Part shown: positions 1 to 5,179 of the stretch, piece by piece | Layout of the letters: each line of letters opens with the position of its first letter | Numbering within the stretch: position 1 is the stretch's first letter | Source of the DNA: CAKAHY01 sp963522175 | GTDB taxonomy: Bacteria; Bacillota; Clostridia; Lachnospirales; Lachnospiraceae | NCBI GenBank assembly: GCA_963522175.1 | Contig: CAUQXC010000025.1 | Span: 1 to 6,065, forward strand | Length of the DNA stretch: 6,065 nucleotides | Direction of reading: 5' to 3' | Program-made: the position numbers and the translations under genes | Notes under the pieces: generated by a model | What the model saw: only the letters and a program-made list of their open reading frames with translations | What the model was told of the DNA's origin: nothing | Databases searched by the model: none

Positions 1-175
1 AAGCTCCATCATATCGTACAGCTAACCCATTGATAGAATTTATAATTGAAGATTTTCCGCTACCACTTTTCCCAGTAAATAATACACATTCGCCTTTTTT
101 TACATCTAAAGAAATGTTTTTTAACACTTTAGGAGAATTTCCATAAGATAGAGATAAATTTTCAATTTCTACCAT
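1..175 (-). CDS. Energy-coupling factor ABC ATPase (EcfA-type), N-terminal part only
   Basis: This is the cytoplasmic ATPase of an ECF importer, which would power the EcfT and S proteins encoded just upstream. Only 58 codons are inside the window; the rest lies beyond base 1. The visible part starts MVEIENLSLSYG, with an A-loop tyrosine at Y11. A complete Walker A follows, GKSGSGKSS at residues 35-43 with catalytic lysine K41, and then the INGL stretch typical of EcfA/CbiO proteins. The ATG at 173-175 is supported by AGGAGG at 182-187 with a 6-nt spacer. That ribosome site lies inside the last codons of ecfT, and the two genes overlap by 7 bp, which implies translational coupling. Many operons with this S-component family carry a double-length EcfA with two ATPase domains. 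Whether this one is single or double cannot be seen. The ATPase assignment is firm; the ECF assignment rests on its neighbours. Confidence 0.93.
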   Translation of the reverse strand, partial: MVEIENLSLSYGNSPKVLKNISLDVKKGECVLFTGKSGSGKSSIINSINGLAVRYDGA

Positions 176-855
176 AAAGCTCCTCCTATAACCATAATCA
201 ATATTGAAAGCACATAAACAAAATCAACTATTTTCGTTTTGACGGATATGTACCTTGTTTTTTTAACAGGATTTTCAATACATTTTGTTTCTGCTGCCTT
301 TGCAATATCATCAGAAATATTAGAAGATATTACAAGTAAAGGCACAATTACATACTCGATGTATGAAATTGGATTTTTAAATGTAATACCTCTTATTTTC
401 ATAGCAAGTTTTATATTGTAACTTTCTTCCCTAAATGAAGGAAAAAACCTAAACATTACAGCAATTGGTATAGAAACAGTACGAGGCAAATTCATTTTAT
501 CCATAGAGGATATTACACTTCCTACATCCGATGTTTTTAAAAAAAAACTTCCCGCACTAAATGGAAGATAAAACATCTTACATACAGCAAATAGCATAAA
601 AAACATCATTAAAATCGCATTCATATTTCTAATTACATCAAGATTAGGTATCAAAGAAAGAACCCCAAAAAATGATATGTTTTTTAAGGCTTCTTTCTTA
701 AATCCATTCATTAAAAAAAGAAATGAAATAAGAAGCACAATTCCCCATTCAAAATAGGTATTTACTTTATAAAACACAGCAAATCCAAGTGAAAAACTTA
801 CTAAAATTTTACTAATTGGATTGGGATTATATGGATTGTCTAAAGAAACGAGCAT
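169..855 (-). CDS. Energy-coupling factor transporter transmembrane protein EcfT
   Basis: This 228-residue membrane protein is the scaffold that couples ATPase movement to the S component in an ECF importer. Hydrophobic segments lie at about 14-30, 36-50, 57-72, 76-96, 166-180 and 207-226. Between them is the long cytoplasmic region that carries the coupling helices in the CbiQ/EcfT family. The first coupling motif is visible as AMKIRG (151-156, R155-G156). The second, expected as an Ala/Thr-Arg-Gly, reads AAETKCIENP (187-196), so the Arg is Lys (K191) and the Gly is Cys (C192). Length is in the normal family range. Its ATG shares an A with the TAA stop of the S-component gene (TAATG), and only a weak GGGT-like ribosome site precedes it, so translation probably depends on the upstream gene. 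The family call is strong; whether the altered second motif affects function is unknown. Confidence 0.9.
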   Translation of the reverse strand: MLVSLDNPYNPNPISKILVSFSLGFAVFYKVNTYFEWGIVLLISFLFLMNGFKKEALKNISFFGVLSLIPNLDVIRNMNAILMMFFMLFAVCKMFYLPFSAGSFFLKTSDVGSVISSMDKMNLPRTVSIPIAVMFRFFPSFREESYNIKLAMKIRGITFKNPISYIEYVIVPLLVISSNISDDIAKAAETKCIENPVKKTRYISVKTKIVDFVYVLSILIMVIGGALW

Positions 856-1436
856 TATACAATACCCGCTTTTTCGAAATGCTTTTTCAAAAAGACTTTA
901 CCGATATATGCGCCGAGTATCCCGCCGACAACAGCACCGATATATACTAATACCATACTACGATAATTCAAAAGTGCTATGAGCTTCATTATATAATCGT
1001 GACCCATACCGCCTGTTTCAGCCAGTTTAATAACCTTGTCTTTAGCCAACAAAACTTGCATAAGGAAACCACAAATCCAAGTGTTGAATACGGCAAATGA
1101 GAGCATATTAAATTTAAATGATTTATATTCTCCTTTTTTTCTTAAAAGTTCCGCAATTGCCATACTGATTACAGCATGTATCAATATTACATATGTATTT
1201 CCCATTGCAATTACTACAAGACTACAAATCAACCCAAGTATAAATAATCCCCATGATTTTTGAACTTTTGCCATAAAGAGCATTATAACTATTCCTGTTA
1301 TAATGCCTGCCAGTGTAGGGTATGCCAAGTATAAAATCGGTACAATACCAATCATTCCCGAAGCAAACATAAGTACAAAATATATTACTGTAAATACACC
1401 TATCGTAACTAAATCTTTAATTCTTAATTTTTCCAT
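855..1436 (-). CDS. MptD/Trep_Strep-family ECF transporter S component
   Basis: This 193-residue integral membrane protein is a probable substrate-binding (S) subunit of an ECF importer. I recognise the Trep_Strep (MptD) family from three things: the opening LRIKDLVTIGVFTVIYF (4-20), the central GEYKSFKFNMLSFAVF (102-117), and the C-terminal GKVFLKKHFEKAGI (179-192), which ends almost every family member. About six hydrophobic segments are visible, near 8-28, 31-55, 62-80, 82-98, 110-131 and 160-181. The length is normal. The ATG at 1434-1436 has AGGAGG at 1448-1453, a slightly long spacer of 11 nt. The gene sits 27 bp after the second half-transporter gene and overlaps ecfT by 1 bp, so S, T and A form one cassette. 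The substrate of this S family has not been established to my knowledge. The link to the half-transporters suggests a metal chelate or related ligand, but that is inference. Confidence 0.9.
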   Translation of the reverse strand: MEKLRIKDLVTIGVFTVIYFVLMFASGMIGIVPILYLAYPTLAGIITGIVIMLFMAKVQKSWGLFILGLICSLVVIAMGNTYVILIHAVISMAIAELLRKKGEYKSFKFNMLSFAVFNTWICGFLMQVLLAKDKVIKLAETGGMGHDYIMKLIALLNYRSMVLVYIGAVVGGILGAYIGKVFLKKHFEKAGIV

Positions 1437-1463
1437 TTTTATATTTTCCTCCTAAATAAGTTT

Positions 1464-3188
1464 TCACTGAATATTTGATTTTCTAAGCATTGCTTTATAA
1501 AATTCCGAGCTTTTACAAAGTTCTTCATCTGTCCCTATCGCTTCTATTTTTCCGGCATTTAATAAAACGATTTTGTTTGCATTTCTTATTGTTCTTAATC
1601 TATGAGCAATAACAATTGCCGTTTTTTCTTTTATAAGTTCAGATAAAGCCTCTTGAATTAGACTTTCATTTTCAACATCCAGAGATGCTGTAGCCTCATC
1701 AAGCAATATGATTGGTGCGTCTTTTAGTATTGCCCTTGCTATTGAGATTCTTTGTCTTTCTCCGCCTGAAAGTCTTTGTCCGTTTTCACCTATTACTGTA
1801 TCTATTCCATCCGGCATTTTGTCTATAAATTCATAACATCTAGCTATTTTAGCCGCTCTTATAATCTCTTCATCTGTAGCACCTTTTTTACCGATTTTTA
1901 TATTATCTTTTATGCTTGAATTAAAAAGAGTAACATCTTGGAAAACGATAGAGAAATTTTTAAGGAGTGTTTCCGGATCAATTTTACCAATGTCCTCTCC
2001 CCCTATCAAAATCTTTCCTTTATCTATATCCCAAAATCTTGCAGCAAGCTTGGTGAGAGTTGTTTTTCCGCTTCCGCTTGAACCGATTAGCGCAGTGATT
2101 TCACCCTGCTTTGCAGTAAAGCTCACACCATTTATTACAGAATAATCATCATATCCAAAATAAACATCCTTGAACTCAATATCGTAATTTTTAATGTCAA
2201 TATCTTTTTTGCCTTCTTGAACAGGCATGGTCTTTATTTCCTTTATTCTCCCTACAACCGCATCAAGAATAACTATCATTGACATAAAGGTGATTATTCC
2301 TTCTATAGTAAGATAAATACTTGCTGTAAGCATTAAAAATGCGATATAAACCAGCACACTTACCTCCCTTGCCATAAGCATGTTGACGCCGATAACGGCA
2401 ACACTTATAATTCCAAGCTTTAAAATTGCAGTAGCTATTCCTGTAAGTGTTCCGGCAACAACTTCACCTTTCGTTTTCTGTTTTGTGGATGCATTTAATT
2501 TTTCAAAAAAATCATTTAACACCCTATCTTCTAAGTTGTAAGATTTTATTTGCTCTATCTGCTCTATATTTTCCTGTAGATTATCGAAAACCTTACGATT
2601 ATCATCTATCCAGCCCTGTACTATTTTTTTCTGACTTTTCTTTGATAAAAATATAATCAAAATAGAAATGGGAATTACCCAAAGGGCTGCAAGTGCAAGT
2701 TTCCAATTATAGAAGATAAGCATTAAAGCAATAATACTTGTGGATATAGCCGTTGAATATATCTGAGGTACAGCATGAGAGAAAATTGTTTCATATAAGT
2801 TCATGTCATTCATCATGGTTTCCGCAAGGTCTGCCAAATCTCTTTTACCAAAATAAGAAAGAGGTAATTTCTTTAACCTTTCCGCTAACTCAATTCTTGA
2901 ATTTGCACTCTCGTTGTACACATTGGTGTAAAGTCTTACATAATCCCACCTCGCTACTAAGAACATCACAATCATCATTACTACAATTAGTGCAATATAA
3001 TAAACAGAAGTAAAATTGTAGCTCTCAATGCCTGTTAAAATGCCTATATACTGGAATAGAAACATAAAACCGATCATTGGTGCGAACAATTTAGTTAAAT
3101 TAACAAGCGTGTGTGAAAATATGGCTTTTCTTAAGTTAAGAGCGCCTTTTTCTGACATCGAATATTTTTTCATAAAATAAGAAACCAT
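1464..3188 (-). CDS. ABC half-transporter, exporter-type fold, second of pair (YbtQ/IrtB-like)
   Basis: This 574-residue inner-membrane half-transporter has an N-terminal six-helix domain fused to one ATPase domain. Membrane segments lie near 30-52, 61-80, 141-160, 163-182, 250-271 and 278-308. The ATPase domain starts near 337. It has an A-loop Y346, Walker A GSSGSGKT (369-376, K375), Q-loop Q417, signature LSGGERQR (473-480), Walker B IILLDEA with D497 and E498, D-loop ASLD (501-504) and switch H529. All catalytic residues are present, so this site should hydrolyse ATP. The length is typical. The start ATG (3186-3188) has AGGAGG at 3197-3202, 8 nt upstream. That ribosome site also encodes the last two glycines of the preceding gene. 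The protein probably pairs with that gene's product as a heterodimer. By family resemblance and context it could import a ferric siderophore, but multidrug export cannot be excluded from sequence alone. Confidence 0.9.
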   Translation of the reverse strand: MVSYFMKKYSMSEKGALNLRKAIFSHTLVNLTKLFAPMIGFMFLFQYIGILTGIESYNFTSVYYIALIVVMMIVMFLVARWDYVRLYTNVYNESANSRIELAERLKKLPLSYFGKRDLADLAETMMNDMNLYETIFSHAVPQIYSTAISTSIIALMLIFYNWKLALAALWVIPISILIIFLSKKSQKKIVQGWIDDNRKVFDNLQENIEQIEQIKSYNLEDRVLNDFFEKLNASTKQKTKGEVVAGTLTGIATAILKLGIISVAVIGVNMLMAREVSVLVYIAFLMLTASIYLTIEGIITFMSMIVILDAVVGRIKEIKTMPVQEGKKDIDIKNYDIEFKDVYFGYDDYSVINGVSFTAKQGEITALIGSSGSGKTTLTKLAARFWDIDKGKILIGGEDIGKIDPETLLKNFSIVFQDVTLFNSSIKDNIKIGKKGATDEEIIRAAKIARCYEFIDKMPDGIDTVIGENGQRLSGGERQRISIARAILKDAPIILLDEATASLDVENESLIQEALSELIKEKTAIVIAHRLRTIRNANKIVLLNAGKIEAIGTDEELCKSSEFYKAMLRKSNIQ

Positions 3189-3192
3189 ATAT

Positions 3193-4950
3193 TTAACCTC
3201 CTATCTTCCAATTTACGGATTTTTGATATTCTTCCCAAAGCTTTTTATAATGCCCATTTATATCTATTAAATCTGCATGCTTGCCTTCTTCTACAATTTT
3301 CCCTTTATCAATAACGAGAATCTTGTCCGCATCTATTACTGTAGATAATCTATGAGCAATCATCAATGTTGTCTTGCTTTTTGATAGCTTCTTAAAAGAC
3401 TCTTGAATCAAATGTTCATTTTCAGGATCTGCAAAGGCTGTAGCTTCATCTAAAATGATAATATCTGCATCTTTCAAAAAAGCTCTCGCTATAGAAATCC
3501 TTTGAGCTTCTCCTCCTGAAAAATATGCTCCTTTAGTTCCGTAAACAGTATCAAGTCCTTTATCTAAATTTTTAATAATATCTTTAGACCCTGAATTGAT
3601 TAAGGCATTGTCTATTTCTTCATTAGTTGCATCAGGCTTTCCGATTAAAAGATTATCTCTTAAACTCATTTTAAATAGTTTAGAGTTTTGAAAAACAAAA
3701 GCAATTTTTCTCATTAAAGCCTCTTTTTCAAAATCTTTTATATTAGTTCCTCCAATATAAATTTCACCTGTTTTAATATCGTAAAATCGTGCAGAAAGCC
3801 TTGCTATAGTAGTTTTACCACTGCCTGATGATCCGACTAAAGCAACTCGTTCTCCTTTATTCACCTTAAATGAAATATCGTCTAATACATTTTCATCTTC
3901 ATAAGAAAAGCTTACATTTTTAAACTCTATCCCAACATCAGAACTTGTTTTATTTCCATAAACAAAATCATCAAACTCAAGTATATTTTCAATTTTATCT
4001 AAAGCAAGTTCCGCAAAATAACTCGATTGAGTAATCGTCGCAGTTCTCATAATAAAAGTAGCAAATGCCGGTCCTATTAGGAAGTAAATAACAGAATCTG
4101 CAACTACATTAGATAAGTTTCCATTAAATTTTATTAAGAGTAATGCCACAGGTACCAAGAAAAATGCCGTCGATGTAGTAACGGTTTCAAACCACGACAT
4201 TTTATTCGTATAACTCATAGTAAGCTTAAGTACATTGTCTTTTGTTTTTATGATTAACGAATATAACTTATCAAAGCTCTCAACACTTTGTGCAAATGTT
4301 TTAACAACAGGAATTCCTCGAACATATTCCACTGTCTGAGAAGATAAATTGGAAAGTCCTTCATAATACTCATCTTTCATTTTTTTTGTTTCGGATGTCA
4401 TCATAGATGACATCAATATCATACCGATAATCATCGGTATCATACTGGCAAGTCCTAACTTCCAGTTAAACACGAAGAAAAATACAAGCAGAACGATTGG
4501 CGATATAATGGTCATCGCCATATCAGGAAGTTGATGCGCTAAAAAAGAATGAGTTTCAGACGCTCCGGACACAATTACATTTCTTATCCTTCCGCTTTCT
4601 TTGTCATCGAAATACCCAAGCGGTTTGTTTATTAGTTTTGTTACGGAAGTCTTAATAATGTTATCTTCCACTTCAAATGCAAAAATATGGGATAAAATTA
4701 AACCTATTAGGTATATGAATAGCCCCAAACCGGCAAAGGCTGCTGCATAAATTGAATTTTCCTTTACATAATCAAAATTCACCATCCCATTTAAAATTAA
4801 GTTATTTACAATTCTATGAATATATACCATAGGCATCAAAACCATGACACCTGATATAGCAGACATAACCATAGCAATATAGAGTAAAAAACTTTTTTTA
4901 CCACCGTAAGGCATTAGTCTTTTCAGTATTGATTTCTTCTTATTCTTCAC
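3193..4950 (-). CDS. ABC half-transporter, exporter-type fold, first of pair (YbtP/IrtA-like)
   Basis: This is the first gene of the leftward operon and encodes a membrane domain fused to an ATPase domain. I start it at GTG 4948-4950, giving 585 residues (MKNKKKSILKRLMPYG), because AGGAGG lies at 4960-4965 with a 9-nt spacer. A TTG at 4981-4983 would add 11 residues that translate this ribosome site itself (RKRRS). Membrane segments lie near 21-44, 65-90, 145-165, 168-186, 256-274 and 285-303. ATPase landmarks are Y350, Walker A GSSGSGKT (373-380), Q421, signature FSGGEAQR (477-484), Walker B IIILDEA (D501, E502), D-loop AFADPENE (505-512) and H533. The FSGGE signature and AFAD D-loop differ from the partner's LSGGE and ASLD. 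There is no siderophore-interaction (SIP) reductase domain like that of mycobacterial IrtA; YbtP also lacks one. The heterodimer with the downstream gene is likely; the substrate is inferred only. Confidence 0.9.
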   Translation of the reverse strand: MKNKKKSILKRLMPYGGKKSFLLYIAMVMSAISGVMVLMPMVYIHRIVNNLILNGMVNFDYVKENSIYAAAFAGLGLFIYLIGLILSHIFAFEVEDNIIKTSVTKLINKPLGYFDDKESGRIRNVIVSGASETHSFLAHQLPDMAMTIISPIVLLVFFFVFNWKLGLASMIPMIIGMILMSSMMTSETKKMKDEYYEGLSNLSSQTVEYVRGIPVVKTFAQSVESFDKLYSLIIKTKDNVLKLTMSYTNKMSWFETVTTSTAFFLVPVALLLIKFNGNLSNVVADSVIYFLIGPAFATFIMRTATITQSSYFAELALDKIENILEFDDFVYGNKTSSDVGIEFKNVSFSYEDENVLDDISFKVNKGERVALVGSSGSGKTTIARLSARFYDIKTGEIYIGGTNIKDFEKEALMRKIAFVFQNSKLFKMSLRDNLLIGKPDATNEEIDNALINSGSKDIIKNLDKGLDTVYGTKGAYFSGGEAQRISIARAFLKDADIIILDEATAFADPENEHLIQESFKKLSKSKTTLMIAHRLSTVIDADKILVIDKGKIVEEGKHADLIDINGHYKKLWEEYQKSVNWKIGG

Positions 4951-4959
4951 TGAACAACT

Positions 4960-4965
4960 CCTCCT
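4960..4965 (-). promoter_or_regulatory. Ribosome binding site that decides the GTG start of the first half-transporter
   Basis: The minus strand reads AGGAGG here, followed by nine bases and then GTG at 4950-4948. No comparable site stands before the alternative TTG at 4983, where only AAGG lies 2 nt upstream. The protein following the GTG (MKNKKKSILKRLMPYGGKKS) looks like the usual N-terminus of this transporter family. Confidence 0.85.
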
Positions 4966-5017
4966 TTTTCTTAAAATTAGCAAACCTTATAAATAGCCTT
5001 TTTAGACTGATTTTAGA

Positions 5018-5033
5018 AGTTTGTTTTCAAACT
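5018..5033 (-). other. Small hairpin in the operon leader
   Basis: On the minus strand the leader contains AGTTTG-AAAA-CAAACT, a perfect 6-bp stem with a 4-base loop, about 40-55 nt into the predicted transcript. It is too weak, and lacks the GC-rich stem and following U-run, to be a terminator. It may affect leader stability or be chance in AT-rich DNA. I see no recognisable riboswitch in the roughly 120-nt leader. Confidence 0.3.
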
Positions 5034-5078
5034 CTTTTGCAATACGCATAGTTTTTTTCTTGTTTTTATCTATTATTT

Positions 5079-5107
5079 ATTTTATAATAAATGAGAATTT
5101 CAATCAA
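5079..5107 (-). promoter_or_regulatory. Predicted sigma-A promoter of the transporter operon
   Basis: Reading leftward, TTGATT (5102-5107) is followed by a 17-bp spacer and TAAAAT (5079-5084). Each hexamer is close to the TTGACA and TATAAT consensus. Transcription would start near 5072, giving a leader of about 120 nt before the GTG at 4950. The AT-rich surroundings offer alternative -10 choices (TATAAA one turn closer has only a 15-bp spacer), so the exact start is uncertain. Confidence 0.5.
5092..5106. promoter_or_regulatory. Candidate Fur box overlapping the operon promoter
   Basis: TGAGAATTTCAATCA matches the 7-1-7 Fur consensus TGATAATNATTATCA at 10 of 14 defined positions. It covers most of the predicted -35 element and part of the spacer of the leftward promoter, where a bound repressor would block transcription. 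The right half is the weaker half, and AT-rich DNA produces such matches by chance. The iron-regulation reading also leans on the siderophore-type transporters next to it. Confidence 0.35.
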
Positions 5108-5125
5108 TTAGATATGGCTAACTAA
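5108..5125. promoter_or_regulatory. Imperfect palindrome TTAG-N10-CTAA, possible metalloregulator site
   Basis: TTAGATATGGCTAACTAA has outer TTAG and CTAA arms, and 6 of 9 positions are symmetric. It lies between the Fur-like box and the tandem repeat, just upstream of the operon -35. The outer arms recall DtxR/MntR-type operators, but those have a 19-bp frame and the inner positions here match poorly. I list it as a possible protein site without assigning a regulator. Confidence 0.22.
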
Positions 5126-5156
5126 GTCTATTCGGGATAATGTCTATTCGGGATAA
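5126..5156. repeat. Tandem 15-nt direct repeat, probable operator of the AraC-type regulator
   Basis: Two identical copies of GTCTATTCGGGATAA lie at 5126-5140 and 5142-5156, separated by one T, so the period is 16 bp. The unit is richer in G and C than the DNA around it and does not occur elsewhere in the window that I can see. AraC-family proteins usually bind direct repeats in the shared region between their own gene and the target operon. Relative to the predicted operon start (about 5072) the copies sit at about -54 to -68 and -70 to -84, which suits activation. Relative to the regulator gene they lie 24-54 bp before its ATG, which suits autorepression. The identity of the copies is directly visible; the binding protein is inferred. 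Confidence 0.7.
5136..5141 (+). promoter_or_regulatory. Weak candidate -10 element for the regulator gene
   Basis: GATAAT, inside the end of the first repeat copy, is a good -10 match and would start transcription near 5148, giving a leader of about 32 nt. No convincing -35 stands 16-18 bp upstream. A later TATAAA at 5159-5164 is too close to the ribosome site. The regulator promoter is therefore not firmly located. Confidence 0.25.
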
Positions 5157-5168
5157 AATATAAAGCAC

Positions 5169-5173
5169 GGAGG
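5169..5173 (+). promoter_or_regulatory. Ribosome binding site of the AraC-family regulator
   Basis: GGAGG is followed by a 6-nt spacer and ATG at 5180-5182. This fixes the start of the regulator and gives a 229-bp gap from the divergent operon's GTG. Confidence 0.8.
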
Positions 5174-5179
5174 TATAAT

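Noticed and set aside
239..421. Plus-strand open frame of 60 codons opposite ecfT
   Set aside because: It lies fully inside a well-supported gene on the other strand, has no convincing ribosome site, and its protein resembles nothing I recognise.
1036..1263. Plus-strand open frame of 75 codons opposite the S-component gene
   Set aside because: It is a complementary-strand shadow of a recognised membrane protein.
1437..1463. Possible internal promoter or terminator between the second half-transporter and the S component
   Set aside because: Only 27 bp are present, filled largely by the ribosome site; no promoter hexamers or stem were seen.
1912..3013. Three plus-strand open frames (1912-2145, 2447-2656, 2753-3013) opposite the second half-transporter
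   Set aside because: All are antisense to strongly conserved ABC transporter coding sequence and lack gene-like starts or domains.
4951..4983. TTG start at 4981-4983 extending the first half-transporter by 11 residues
   Set aside because: The extra residues translate the ribosome site of the GTG start, and no good ribosome site stands before the TTG.
4951..5072. Possible riboswitch in the operon leader, since ECF genes are often controlled this way
   Set aside because: The leader is short and AT-rich, with only one 6-bp hairpin and no conserved core that I recognise; there is no terminator or anti-terminator pair.
5041..5090. T-rich run between the divergent genes as a possible terminator
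   Set aside because: No GC-rich stem precedes the T run, and both flanking genes are transcribed away from the region, so no terminator is expected.
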